This document shows positions 8,885 through 16,354 of a stretch of 64,000 nucleotides of DNA, in pieces. The position numbers were made by a program, and so were the translations under genes. Positions within the stretch are counted from its first letter, which is position 1; every line of letters starts with the position of its first letter. Origin of the DNA: CAUPWF01 sp963515125 (GTDB lineage Bacteria; Bacillota; Clostridia; Lachnospirales; Lachnospiraceae). A model generated the notes under the pieces. It made no database searches. It saw only the letters and a program-made list of their open reading frames with translations, and had not been told where the DNA came from. Location of the stretch: NCBI GenBank assembly GCA_052116865.1, contig JBQKKG010000011.1:60111-124110 (forward strand). The letters are read 5' to 3'.

Positions 8885-8902
8885 TGTCCGACATGTCGGA
8901 CA
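8885..8902. promoter_or_regulatory. Perfect 18-bp palindrome, candidate operator
   Basis: TGTCCGACATGTCGGACA is identical to its reverse complement. The half-site TGTCCGACA recurs at 10003-10011 upstream of the gene at 10034, and TTGTCCGATA at 6628-6637 is related. Recurrence only in this control region suggests a regulator-binding site. Confidence 0.5.
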
Positions 8903-9073
8903 AATTCAAAAAACGAGTAAGTTCCAAATCGACAAATTGTTTAGTATATATAATACAAAATATTTCACAATATTAAACACGAACATTTGTTCTATTTTCT
9001 TATTGCAATTAGTAAAAAGTTATAGTATATTAATTGCACAAGATAATAGCCTAGTTCGATTAGGAGGCGAAGG

Positions 9074-9199
9074 ATGATGGACAACGATTACATAACTGAA
9101 ATTAACAAGTATTTGTCTAAAATTAAAAGTGCAAAGGTCTTAGCAACAATTATGATTTTAGTAAAAGGAATTGTTAAAAAAGAAGAGAATGGCAATTAG
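9074..9199 (+). CDS. Small phage protein, 41 residues
   Basis: ATG 9074 (or 9077) follows AGGAGG at 9062-9067. The product has a polar N-terminus, a hydrophobic stretch around AKVLATIMILVKGIV, and a basic tail. It ends 4 nt inside the convergent repressor gene. I recognise no family; the strong ribosome site is the main support. Confidence 0.55.
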   Translation: MMDNDYITEINKYLSKIKSAKVLATIMILVKGIVKKEENGN

Positions 9200-9555
9200 T
9201 CGTTCTCTTTTTCTTCCTCTATTTCTTCCATCATCAATTCAGTATATTTTAGAATTCTTTTTAAATGTTTATCTGACATATTCATAATATTTTTATTGAT
9301 TTTATTTATTGTGTCGTTATACATTACATTTAACAATTCATCTGCTAACTCTTCTTCCTCGTCCCATCCCATCAAATACGATGGAGAACAGCATAACGCT
9401 TCGGCCATCATTTCAACCTTTTTCAATGGAAGCTCTCTTGATGTTTCCATTTTATTTACGGATGATCTTGACTTATATCCAAGTCTTTTAGCAAGTTCTT
9501 CTTGCGTAATTCCAATAGCTTCTCTCTTTTCTCTTATTCTGTCTCCTACCGTCAT
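9196..9555 (-). CDS. CI-like phage repressor, XRE family
   Basis: A 119-residue protein with an N-terminal HTH (GITQEELAKRLGYKSRSSVNK) and an acidic helical C-terminus ending in EEIEEEKEND. No LexA/CI-type peptidase domain is present, so inactivation must differ from lambda CI; the BRO antirepressor at 10699 is a plausible partner. It is divergent from the Cro-like gene at 9717, and repeated TCGGAAACA sites lie between them. Confidence 0.85.
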   Translation of the reverse strand: MTVGDRIREKREAIGITQEELAKRLGYKSRSSVNKMETSRELPLKKVEMMAEALCCSPSYLMGWDEEEELADELLNVMYNDTINKINKNIMNMSDKHLKRILKYTELMMEEIEEEKEND

Positions 9556-9632
9556 AGTGTCACCATCCTTTTTAATTTAATGGTATTATAACACTTGTTG
9601 AAAAAAATATCTACAAAAAATGCAAAAAACTG

Positions 9633-9686
9633 TTGACAAAATCGGAAACAGAGATTATATTAAAAATGTAGACGGATTCGGAAACA
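9633..9686 (+). promoter_or_regulatory. Early rightward promoter with two operator-like repeats
   Basis: TTGACA 9633-9638 and TATATT 9656-9661 have a 17-nt spacer. TCGGAAACA occurs inside the spacer (9642-9650) and again downstream (9678-9686). A third, GTGGAAACA, lies after the Cro-like gene (9933-9941). All three are preceded by GAC at a similar distance. Binding here would block the early promoter. Confidence 0.65.
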
Positions 9687-9716
9687 CAAAATATTGGAGA
9701 AAGGGAGTGATATATA

Positions 9717-9926
9717 TTGGTTGATACACAACATCTTGAAAAACTTATTATATTTTCTGGAAAGAAAAAACAGTATTTATCCAACAAAATTGGGTGTTCT
9801 AGGCAATATTTTAGAAAGAAATGTAACAATGAAGTTGATTTTACTACGAGAGAAGTTGATATTCTTTGCAATGAGATTGGTATAACTCGTCTCACTGACA
9901 AAGAAAAAATTTTCTTCAAAAAGTAG
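9717..9926 (+). CDS. Cro-like regulator
   Basis: A 69-residue protein starting at TTG 9717, with AGGGAG 9 nt upstream. The sequence SGKKKQYLSNKIGCSRQYFRKKC reads as a small helix-turn-helix, followed by VDILCNEIGI as the next helix. Its place directly downstream of the early promoter and divergent from the CI-like gene supports a Cro role. Confidence 0.7.
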   Translation: MVDTQHLEKLIIFSGKKKQYLSNKIGCSRQYFRKKCNNEVDFTTREVDILCNEIGITRLTDKEKIFFKK

Positions 9927-10033
9927 ACAAAAGTGGAAACAAAGTAGTTTTTATATCTAAAAAATAGCTTTATGCAGAACAACTACATAATAACAAAACA
10001 ACTGTCCGACAAAAAGGACTGAAAGGAGAATGG

Positions 10034-10219
10034 ATGATAAAAAAAGAAATAAGTGAGATGGACAACCATGAAATCCTCCGCCAACAGCTGGAACTATTAG
10101 CGGAAGCTTCTGAAAATTGTTTGAAAAATAAGGATTATGAATCGGTTCGTCTTATTTCAGATGTCATGTTATCGATTTATTCTGTTATACCATTTCGTAA
10201 ATACAATCAGATGCATTGA
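10034..10219 (+). CDS. Small phage early protein, 61 residues
   Basis: ATG 10034 has AAAGGAG 6 nt upstream. The product is mostly helical and acidic (LRQQLELLAEASENCLKN). The TGTCCGACA half-site lies 23 nt upstream. No family recognised. It converges with and overlaps the next gene by 13 nt. Confidence 0.6.
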   Translation: MIKKEISEMDNHEILRQQLELLAEASENCLKNKDYESVRLISDVMLSIYSVIPFRKYNQMH

Positions 10220-10605
10220 TGTCGTAGATCATTTAAAAATTCGTTAATTTTAGGAATTAGTTGCTCAAAATCTTTTGAAGCTGATTGCCATTGGTATTCT
10301 AACATTTTTGTATGTATTACTGACATGCTTTTCTGTATATCTTCTGTAGCATACATAAATGCGATTAAATGGTATTCACCGTAATCTTTCAATGTACTTG
10401 CATCTGATCTAGCAATACAACGGCCGGCATGTTTTAGGTAACATTCAAAAACATTGCGTTTATAAATAACAGTATCTTCGAAAAGTTTTTGGCTAGCTTC
10501 AATTTTTCTGATTTTTAACTGATAGTGATTATTAATTATAGAAGTTAGAATAGGTGACACAATTGCACAAACAGCAATAACAGAAGTAATTGCAATATTA
10601 TTCAT
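10207..10605 (-). CDS. Membrane-anchored phage protein, unknown
   Basis: 132 residues. An N-terminal hydrophobic segment (residues 3-25, IAITSVIAVCAIVSPILTSI) anchors a cytoplasmic helical domain with conserved-looking Tyr, Cys and basic residues. It is transcribed against the surrounding early genes and has its own ribosome site (AAAGGAG). That position and form are common for lysogeny-expressed accessory genes, for instance superinfection exclusion, but no function can be read from the sequence. Confidence 0.6.
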   Translation of the reverse strand: MNNIAITSVIAVCAIVSPILTSIINNHYQLKIRKIEASQKLFEDTVIYKRNVFECYLKHAGRCIARSDASTLKDYGEYHLIAFMYATEDIQKSMSVIHTKMLEYQWQSASKDFEQLIPKINEFLNDLRHQCI

Positions 10606-10698
10606 ATAGTATATCTCCTTTCTTTAGTATTCCGTCGCCAATCGGTACTTAAATTATAGGAGAAAAGGTAAAAAATAACAATATTAAGGAGGAATTCA

Positions 10699-11400
10699 AT
10701 GAATGAATTAAAGATTTTTGAAAATGCTGAGTTCGGGCAGATACGAACAGTGCAACTAAATAATGAACCATATTTTTGTATGACAGACATTTGTAAGGCA
10801 CTTGATATTTCGAACATAAGCCAGGCAAAAACAAGATTGAAAGATGGTGGGGTCATTTCAAATGAGGTCATCGATTCTTTGGGAAGAAGGCAGCAAGCAA
10901 ACTTTATTAATGAATCAAATATGTACAAGCTAATTTTTCAAAGCAGAAAAGAATCTGCGGAACGTTTTACTGAATGGGTAACATCCGATGTTCTTCCATC
11001 CATTCGTAAGACTGGTACATATCATAAGAAACTGTCAAATGAAGAAATGATGCGTATTCAATTAGGAATGGTAGATAACCATGAGGAAAGAATTGAACAC
11101 CTAGAAAATAACATGACAATCGATTATGGACAGCAACAATTCTTGAAAAAGGCTGTTAATGCAAGAGTAATGAAAATTATCGGTGGAAAGGAATCAAATG
11201 CATATAGAACGCTTAGTAAAAAGGTGTTTAGCGAATGTAATCATGATATACAAGATTTCTTCCATGTTAATTCTAGAAATAATATACCAAAGTTAAAGTA
11301 TGAGGAAGCATTAAGTTATGTCTTAGATTGGGAGCCGTGTATCAACACAAAAATTACAATCAGAGATATAAATGCTCAACTTAATTTAGAAACTGCGTAA
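10699..11400 (+). CDS. Phage antirepressor, BRO-N plus ORF6C-like C-terminus
   Basis: 233 residues. Residues 1-110 form a BRO-N domain (FGQIRTVQLNNEPYFCMTD, RFTEWVTSDVLPSIRKTG). Residues about 130-225 resemble the ORF6C domain (LKKAVNARVMKIIGG ... YRTLSKKVFSECNHDIQDFF). Such proteins bind repressors or DNA to switch lysogeny to lysis. AAGGAGG precedes the ATG. Confidence 0.9.
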   Translation: MNELKIFENAEFGQIRTVQLNNEPYFCMTDICKALDISNISQAKTRLKDGGVISNEVIDSLGRRQQANFINESNMYKLIFQSRKESAERFTEWVTSDVLPSIRKTGTYHKKLSNEEMMRIQLGMVDNHEERIEHLENNMTIDYGQQQFLKKAVNARVMKIIGGKESNAYRTLSKKVFSECNHDIQDFFHVNSRNNIPKLKYEEALSYVLDWEPCINTKITIRDINAQLNLETA

Positions 11401-11412
11401 AGGGGTGATTTT

Positions 11413-11610
11413 ATGGATTTTCCAAAACAACTAATGAGTATAACAGAGATGAAAAAGCTAGGATATTCAAGAGATACGCTTCTTAATATGGCTAGGGCGC
11501 AAGGGTGTCCAGTTGTAACTACAAAAAAAGGAGGTAAGTATTTGTTTGATACAACAAAATTTGAGAAGTGGCACATAGAGTATTCGAAGCGATTAAAAAA
11601 TAGGCGGTAG
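11413..11610 (+). CDS. Small HTH DNA-binding protein, excisionase-like
   Basis: 65 residues with the pattern MSITEMKKLGYSRDTLLNMA, a MerR/Xis-type winged helix start, then a beta hairpin (KGGKYLFDTTKFEKWH). This is the form of excisionases and of DNA-binding activators found after antirepressors. No other Xis candidate is seen in the prophage, so an excision role is possible but not shown. Confidence 0.65.
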   Translation: MDFPKQLMSITEMKKLGYSRDTLLNMARAQGCPVVTTKKGGKYLFDTTKFEKWHIEYSKRLKNRR

Positions 11611-11625
11611 AAAGGAGGACAAGCA

Positions 11626-11865
11626 TTGAAAAAGAAAATAGTCGAGACTACATCCACCAGCCTAATGGTATTCGGATTTTTCCTACTAGTCGGTGCATGT
11701 GGTGGAAGTGATTCAGCAACCATAACGCAATCAGCAATGGCGGTATACATGGTAAGTGGTATTAGTTCAATGGTAGCTGGTGGGTTGCTAGCAAGGTATT
11801 ACATAAAAAAAGAGTGCTCTCAAAGGTCGGCAAACCTAAAGCACTCAACAAAATATTCAAGGTAA
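11626..11865 (+). CDS. Small membrane protein, two predicted segments
   Basis: 79 residues starting at TTG 11626 after AAAGGAGG. Hydrophobic segments lie at about 11-28 and 38-58, with a basic C-terminal tail. No family recognised. It belongs to the early operon. Confidence 0.55.
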   Translation: MKKKIVETTSTSLMVFGFFLLVGACGGSDSATITQSAMAVYMVSGISSMVAGGLLARYYIKKECSQRSANLKHSTKYSR

Positions 11866-11894
11866 TTATAAATCAAAATTAGGAGGAAAGCAAT

Positions 11895-12392
11895 ATGGAA
11901 TATAAAGTTGGTGACAAAGTAATGGTAAGAGAGGATTTGGAAGTTAATGCACAATATAGTAAACATGGTATTGGCTTTGCTTGCCAAATGAGAGATTTCT
12001 TAGGAAAAACTGTTGAAATAATAAGAGTAAGACCTTCTATGTCATATGCAATCAAAGAGGATGGGGGAAATTGGAATTGGACAGATGAAATGTTCGCAGG
12101 ACTAGCAGAAGCCACCTACATGGACAAGCTCCATGAAGTAGTTGACTTGGTGTGTGAGTTGTCGGAAAAGTATTGTGAGGATGCAAGTTTACAGATACAT
12201 AAAAAAGATAGTTACGCAACTTTCTTCGACTATGATACAAGCGATACATTTTTATGTGTTGATTTGCAAACCGATTTAGACAAATTCATAACCGACATCA
12301 AGGAGCATTTCGCACAATTTGAAGTCAAGGAAATGACCGTAGCTGAGATTGAAAAGCAGTTAGGACATGCTGTAAAGATTGTAGGTGAGTAG
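11895..12392 (+). CDS. Phage protein with an SH3-like N-terminus
   Basis: 165 residues. The opening EYKVGDKVMVREDL, followed by LGKTVEIIRV and WNWTDEMFAGL, resembles the small beta-barrel (mind-bomb/SH3-like repeat) often seen in phage early proteins. The rest is acidic and unassigned. AGGAGG precedes ATG 11895. Confidence 0.6.
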   Translation: MEYKVGDKVMVREDLEVNAQYSKHGIGFACQMRDFLGKTVEIIRVRPSMSYAIKEDGGNWNWTDEMFAGLAEATYMDKLHEVVDLVCELSEKYCEDASLQIHKKDSYATFFDYDTSDTFLCVDLQTDLDKFITDIKEHFAQFEVKEMTVAEIEKQLGHAVKIVGE

Positions 12393-12393
12393 G

Positions 12394-12594
12394 ATGTATA
12401 AAGGGATTGGAAAATATATTGGACTTACAGTAACGGAAGAAGATGCGTTTTCCGTGGCTTGTGAAAAGTGCAAGATCGGGACGGATGATGAAAAGTTTAA
12501 TTTTATGTACATAGCTTGGAATGCAGAAAATATGGAAGACTTTGAATCAATGTTGGTTGAGTGGTTTTATAGCGGAGATTGGATACATAAGTAA
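12394..12594 (+). CDS. Small phage protein, 66 residues
   Basis: ATG 12394 overlaps the end of the previous frame region; GTG 12385 is an in-frame alternative. The product is acidic with several Trp residues (WNAENMEDFESMLVEWFYSGDW). No family recognised. Confidence 0.55.
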   Translation: MYKGIGKYIGLTVTEEDAFSVACEKCKIGTDDEKFNFMYIAWNAENMEDFESMLVEWFYSGDWIHK

Positions 12595-12632
12595 ACAATG
12601 TTTGAAAGATGAATATAGGAGGGTTCTATGGC

Positions 12633-13256
12633 ATGGCATTAAAAAACTATGACGAAATGCGAAAGATAGAGGTTAGACCATTTTGCGAAAAGAGAGACGA
12701 TTTAACATATTTGAATTGGGCTATGTGTATTGACTTGTTACACAAACATGGAGCGGAAAAAGTATACTGGGAGCCAATAGAAAATATTTTAACTGGAAAT
12801 AGCTTAAGGATGTCAAATGTTGAATTTAAAGATTCAAAAGGAAATATCAATAGATGTTATGAAACACGAATAAAGGTTGTTATTGACGAAAATGTTTATG
12901 AAATGCAAACACCTGTAATGAACGGAGCCAATCCTGTAAAAGACAATTCTATGAGTCAGCAGAGAGTTTGGAATAGTATGTGTAGAGCATTTGTAAAATG
13001 CGTTGCAATACATACAGGGTTAGGATTTGATTTGTGGCTAAAGGAAGAATACAACAAAATGGAATCAAATATACCATTTACGAAAGAGAAGAATGCATCA
13101 AAAGGTAAAATCGAAACCATTCAACAGTTGTGCATTAGTCACGGAATAGATGCAGATGCATGGAATAGCAGTAACAATCGGACATGGGAAACTTTGACAG
13201 AACACGAAGCCGCTTCAATGCTTAAAGCGCTAAAGGATAGGTATGGTGATGATTAA
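12633..13256 (+). CDS. Single-strand annealing protein (Sak / DUF1071-like)
   Basis: About 207 residues. ATG 12633 is chosen because AGGAGGG ends 9 nt upstream; an earlier ATG at 12609 precedes that site. The sequences TYLNWAMCIDLLHKHGAEKVYWEP, YEMQTPVMNGANPVKD and CRAFVKCVAIHTGLGF match the pattern of DUF1071 annealing proteins, which promote phage homologous recombination. NinB-like, HNH-like and RusA genes follow, forming a recombination module. Confidence 0.8.
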   Translation: MALKNYDEMRKIEVRPFCEKRDDLTYLNWAMCIDLLHKHGAEKVYWEPIENILTGNSLRMSNVEFKDSKGNINRCYETRIKVVIDENVYEMQTPVMNGANPVKDNSMSQQRVWNSMCRAFVKCVAIHTGLGFDLWLKEEYNKMESNIPFTKEKNASKGKIETIQQLCISHGIDADAWNSSNNRTWETLTEHEAASMLKALKDRYGDD

Positions 13257-13804
13257 TGCATACTGGGAGAATTGTCGGTATCAGCAGAGATTATGAAAGC
13301 GGTAAAGCAATACTTTCCTTTGAATTCAATGAGGATGTAACACAGAGATATGAACAGCTTAAAGATGTGGACAAGCTAAACATTGAGTTTAAAAAGTATA
13401 CGCAAAAACGTTCATTAAATGCAAATGCATATTTTCATGTGTTAGTAGGAAAGATTGCAGACGTACTTCGTGCAAGCAATCCAAGCATTAAGAATAATCT
13501 GCTAAACAAGCACGGACAGCTTGAAATAGTGGATGGAAAACTTCAAAACTTTATTGTCCGTGATGATATAGATGTTTCAGAGTACGAAGAAGTACACCTA
13601 AGACCTACATCCCATACAAAAGAAATGGCAGATGGACAAGTATACAGAGTTTATTATTTAGTCCGTGGAAGTCATACATACAATACCGAGGAAATGTCTA
13701 TCTTGATTGATGGCACGGTATCAGAAGCAAAGGAATTAGGAATAGAGACATATACACCAGATCAGATTGAAAGATTAAAACAGCAATGGAAGGTGGAACT
13801 ATGA
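13256..13804 (+). CDS. NinB-like recombination protein
   Basis: 182 residues. QKRSLNANAYFHVLVGKIADVL is the characteristic NinB/recombination-mediator pattern, and the C-terminal YNTEEMSILIDGTVSEAKELG is typical of the Clostridia phage form. The start overlaps the stop of the annealing protein gene by one base. Its likely role is binding single-stranded DNA or replication forks during phage recombination. Confidence 0.65.
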   Translation: MHTGRIVGISRDYESGKAILSFEFNEDVTQRYEQLKDVDKLNIEFKKYTQKRSLNANAYFHVLVGKIADVLRASNPSIKNNLLNKHGQLEIVDGKLQNFIVRDDIDVSEYEEVHLRPTSHTKEMADGQVYRVYYLVRGSHTYNTEEMSILIDGTVSEAKELGIETYTPDQIERLKQQWKVEL

Positions 13805-14094
13805 AGAAGCTACACACCATTCTTGCAGATAACCTTGATTATTGTATGTTCACTGGTAGTCCATATATTGATCGTCATCACGTATTTTGTGGTCCATTTA
13901 AGGCAAAATCGGAGAAATATGGATTTATCGCACCTTTAAGGCGAGATTTACACCCGAATGGAGTATTTTTCAAGAGAACCCAAAAGAACCTTGAAATAGA
14001 CGGAATTTTAAAGCGTAGATGCCAAGAATGGTATGAGCAGAACATAGGAACAAGAAAAGAGTTTATCCAAGAATTTGGTCGGAACTATTTATAA
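13801..14094 (+). CDS. HNH-like phage nuclease
   Basis: 97 residues from ATG 13801, with GGAAGGTGG upstream. DYCMFTGSPYIDRHHVFCG has the paired His of an HNH centre, and LRRDLHPNGVFFKR follows. It resembles small phage recombination-enhancement nucleases placed next to NinB and RusA genes. A second Cys that would complete a zinc pair is missing, so activity is uncertain. Confidence 0.65.
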   Translation: MKKLHTILADNLDYCMFTGSPYIDRHHVFCGPFKAKSEKYGFIAPLRRDLHPNGVFFKRTQKNLEIDGILKRRCQEWYEQNIGTRKEFIQEFGRNYL

Positions 14095-14186
14095 CCTTAA
14101 AACTCGCAAGAGATAAGGATAAAGTAACTCGTTAACCGTTCATGTACTACATAATATATCACAGTATTTCGTAGGCCATTATATTA

Positions 14187-14207
14187 CCTCCGGCTAAATG
14201 TCGGAGG
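14187..14207 (+). promoter_or_regulatory. Hairpin in front of the rusA start
   Basis: CCTCCG (14187-14192) pairs with CGGAGG (14202-14207) around a 9-nt loop. The 3' arm is itself an anti-16S sequence, so the hairpin could mask a ribosome site before the RusA gene. Confidence 0.4.
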
Positions 14208-14227
14208 GGAAAGGGGATAAATCGGGA

Positions 14228-14614
14228 GTGCAGTATAAATTTACGATAAAAGGAACATTGCCTGGGCTAAACGAGTATTTGAAAGCAGAGCGAAGTTTCA
14301 GCAAGAAGCATAGTTGTGGCAATGACATGAAACAGCAATATCAATTTTTAATTACAAATGCTATCAGAACGCAATTAAAACGGTTAAGAATCGATAAGCA
14401 GATTTATATAGAGTATTTGTTCTACGAGCCGAATAAAAAGCGAGATTTGGACAATATAGCTGGTGTGGCACACAAGTTTATCCAAGACGCATTGGTAAAG
14501 TGTGGAACAATTCAAAATGACGGATGGAAGGAAATTAGAGGATTCTCCGATTCGTTTTACATAGACAAGTATAATCCAAGAATTGAGGTAGTAATAACCG
14601 AGGTAGGTGATTAA
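14228..14614 (+). CDS. rusA: RusA-family Holliday junction resolvase
   Basis: About 128 residues. The core KKRDLDNIAGVAHKFIQDALVKCG followed by IQNDGWKEI carries the acidic residues that bind metal in RusA. It cuts four-way junctions made in phage recombination and before packaging. GTG 14228 with AAAGGGG 10 nt upstream is preferred; ATG 14198 lies in frame but inside the hairpin loop and lacks a ribosome site. Confidence 0.88.
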   Translation: MQYKFTIKGTLPGLNEYLKAERSFSKKHSCGNDMKQQYQFLITNAIRTQLKRLRIDKQIYIEYLFYEPNKKRDLDNIAGVAHKFIQDALVKCGTIQNDGWKEIRGFSDSFYIDKYNPRIEVVITEVGD

Positions 14615-14617
14615 GAA

Positions 14618-15349
14618 TTGGATAAAGGTTGGATAAGCCTATCGAGAAAAATACAAGACTGTTTCATTTGGGATGACAAGCCCTTTGCAAGAGGTCAAGC
14701 ATGGATTGATATGTTGTTATTGGCGAATCATTCTGACAAAGAATTCATGTTGGGGAATGAAATTATCACTGTTGAAAGAGGTAGTTTTATCACCTCAGAA
14801 GTCAAACTTTCTGAGCGTTGGGGGTGGGGAAGAAAGAAGACAAGACTGTTTTTAGAGCTGCTCGAAAGTCAGCAAATGATAAGTAAAAAAGCGAACAACA
14901 AAAGAACAGCTATAACCATTGTAAACTACAGCAATTTCCAAACTTTAGAAACTAAAAAGGAACAGCAAAAGAACAGCAGAGGAACATCAAAGGAACAGCA
15001 GAGGAACACAAACAATAATGATAACAATGTAAACAATGTAATAAATAAAGATAAAGGAGTGTATTTCGATTCTCAAATGTTGAATAGTTCGGTATTGGAT
15101 TTTATTGAAATGCGTAGGAAAACAAAATCACCTATGACAGATAGGGCAATAAAGATATTAGTTTCAAAAATTAATGAAATGCTCAAATCCTATTCAGAGG
15201 AAGTGGTGATATCTAGTATTAACGAATCAATCATGAGCAACTGGAAGAGCATATATCCACCAAAACGAAACAAGAAAAAACCATTTTCAAATTTTGATGG
15301 ACGTAATACTGACATCGATGATTTAGAGAAACAACTATTAGGTTTGTAA
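14618..15349 (+). CDS. Phage replisome organiser / DnaD-like initiator
   Basis: 243 residues from TTG 14618. The N-terminal WISLSRKIQDCFIWDD ... ARGQAWIDMLLLANH ... ERGSFITSEVKLSERWGWGRKK is the winged-helix of phage replisome organisers. A low-complexity Asn/Gln/Lys linker follows (residues about 112-145), then a C-terminal helical domain of DnaD type. The linker DNA holds an iteron-like array. The protein probably binds there and loads the host helicase. Confidence 0.85.
   Translation: MDKGWISLSRKIQDCFIWDDKPFARGQAWIDMLLLANHSDKEFMLGNEIITVERGSFITSEVKLSERWGWGRKKTRLFLELLESQQMISKKANNKRTAITIVNYSNFQTLETKKEQQKNSRGTSKEQQRNTNNNDNNVNNVINKDKGVYFDSQMLNSSVLDFIEMRRKTKSPMTDRAIKILVSKINEMLKSYSEEVVISSINESIMSNWKSIYPPKRNKKKPFSNFDGRNTDIDDLEKQLLGL
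14959..15011 (+). repeat. Five tandem 11-bp iterons, candidate phage origin
   Basis: Copies of GGAACAGCA (variants AGAACAGCA, GGAACATCA, GGAACACAA) start at 14959, 14970, 14981, 14992 and 15003, exactly 11 bp apart. Because 11 is not a multiple of three, the repeat is a DNA rather than a protein feature. An A/T-rich stretch follows (15012-15057), suitable for unwinding. The array lies inside the replisome organiser gene, as in several Gram-positive phages. Confidence 0.7.
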
Positions 15350-15364
15350 AGGAGTAACGTGCAT

Positions 15365-15511
15365 ATGGGCATGAAAAAAATATATACGCTAGAAGAGAGA
15401 GAAATAAACAATAAAAAAAGAACATTGTGCGGAAGTATTGAAAAATACGAAGAATTTGCAAAGGAATGGGAACGCACTTGCAGGTTGTTCAGAAAAGGCA
15501 AAACGGATTAA
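15365..15511 (+). CDS. Small basic phage protein, 48 residues
   Basis: ATG 15365 lies 10 nt after AAAGGAG (15348-15354). The product, MGMKKIYTLEEREINNKKR and onward, is charged and helical with two Cys. No family recognised. It is one of several short genes after the replication module. Confidence 0.55.
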   Translation: MGMKKIYTLEEREINNKKRTLCGSIEKYEEFAKEWERTCRLFRKGKTD

Positions 15512-15530
15512 GTGGTAAAGGAGTGATGTT

Positions 15531-15686
15531 ATGAAATCAAAGGTCACAATCCCAATATGCAGAATATGCAACAAAGAGATTAAGCCACACGAGCATAGAG
15601 AGACCATCAACGAATTTGATTATCATACAACGTGCATTGAAGCAGAGAAGGAGCATAACGATGAATTGCGAAAAATGTCATTGTAA
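15531..15686 (+). CDS. Small zinc-finger-like phage protein, 51 residues
   Basis: ATG 15531 follows AAAGGAG. PICRICNKEIKPHEHRE and YHTTCIEAEK give a Cys-x2-Cys plus His/Cys arrangement able to bind one zinc. No further function visible. Confidence 0.6.
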   Translation: MKSKVTIPICRICNKEIKPHEHRETINEFDYHTTCIEAEKEHNDELRKMSL

Positions 15687-15741
15687 AGCTAAGGTATTAA
15701 GAGTTGGAAGCAAGAAGAAAAAGAAGAAGATTAGGAGGTAG
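15661..15741 (+). CDS. Tiny Cys/Lys-rich peptide, 26 residues
   Basis: ATG 15661 has AAGGAG 8 nt upstream and overlaps the end of the previous gene in another frame. The product starts MNCEKCHCKAK and ends in KKKKKKIRR. The Cys cluster and basic tail are suggestive, but the length makes it tentative. Confidence 0.35.
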   Translation: MNCEKCHCKAKVLRVGSKKKKKKIRR

Positions 15742-15744
15742 GAA

Positions 15745-16179
15745 ATGGCTTATACAGTACAAGAAAAATTTCAGATAGAAGTAGTTAAAAGAGCACCAAT
15801 GTATTATGCGGATTTTGAGGATTATGTATTAATCGTGGATGGATACAAGGGTGTTTACATAGATAAAAAAGATTTGCTTATCGACATTACCAAGTGTAAA
15901 AAATTTAAGTATAGTGCAGAGCATTTATCCAAAGAGCATCTGCAAGAGGTAAACGTCTACGCGGAAGAAACGAACGAAGCAAGAATATTATCGCATAAAA
16001 ATGTTGCGATTAAGCTAAAAGCAAAAGACGGAACTTATGCGTGGGTTAATAGAGAGTTTCTTAAGATGTATGGAGCAAGTAACAATTACATGATTAAAGG
16101 GGAAAAAGATATTATTCTTGTAAGGGATTACAAAGGAATGTACTTAGGTATTGTTCTTCCAGTTGATATACAAGAGTAA
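15745..16179 (+). CDS. Phage protein, unknown, 144 residues
   Basis: AGGAGG lies just upstream of ATG 15745. The sequence is mixed alpha/beta (DYVLIVDGYKGVYIDKKDLL ... VNREFLKMYG ... IILVRDYKGMYLGIVLP) with repeated DYKG(V/M)Y(I/L) strands. No family recognised. A frame after it (to 16290) codes for a helical peptide but has no normal start codon. Confidence 0.6.
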   Translation: MAYTVQEKFQIEVVKRAPMYYADFEDYVLIVDGYKGVYIDKKDLLIDITKCKKFKYSAEHLSKEHLQEVNVYAEETNEARILSHKNVAIKLKAKDGTYAWVNREFLKMYGASNNYMIKGEKDIILVRDYKGMYLGIVLPVDIQE

Positions 16180-16299
16180 ATAAGCGAAATCAATTAGAGG
16201 ACGATTTCAAGGGAGATTTAGCTGAATACGTAAATAGTATACGTGAAAGCAATAAAATGGCTGTACGAGCCGTACAGAGAAAACTAGAGGGTGAATAGT

Positions 16300-16350
16300 A
16301 GGAAGGAGTCGGAACTCTGGCCAGAGTAAAGATGCATCGGTTCCTTTACA
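16300..16350 (+). promoter_or_regulatory. Structured leader A: distant SD, outer repeat, two palindromes
   Basis: A strong AGGAAGGAG lies at about 16300-16308, some 46 nt before ATG 16355, and no ribosome site lies closer. Between them GGAAC (16311-16315) can pair with GTTCC (16340-16344), enclosing the palindromes CTCTGGCCAGAG (16315-16326) and GATGCATC (16331-16338). The same plan recurs before the methylase at 17348. Confidence 0.5.
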
Positions 16351-16354
16351 AAAA

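Noticed and set aside
8841..9077. Open frame of 78 codons between the XRE gene and the 9074 gene
   Set aside because: No ribosome site, Cys/Lys-rich random-looking product, and it runs through the 18-bp palindrome and A/T-rich non-coding sequence.
16180..16290. Helical open frame after the gene at 15745
   Set aside because: No ATG, GTG or TTG in frame before its last 14 codons; possibly a decayed small gene but not supported.
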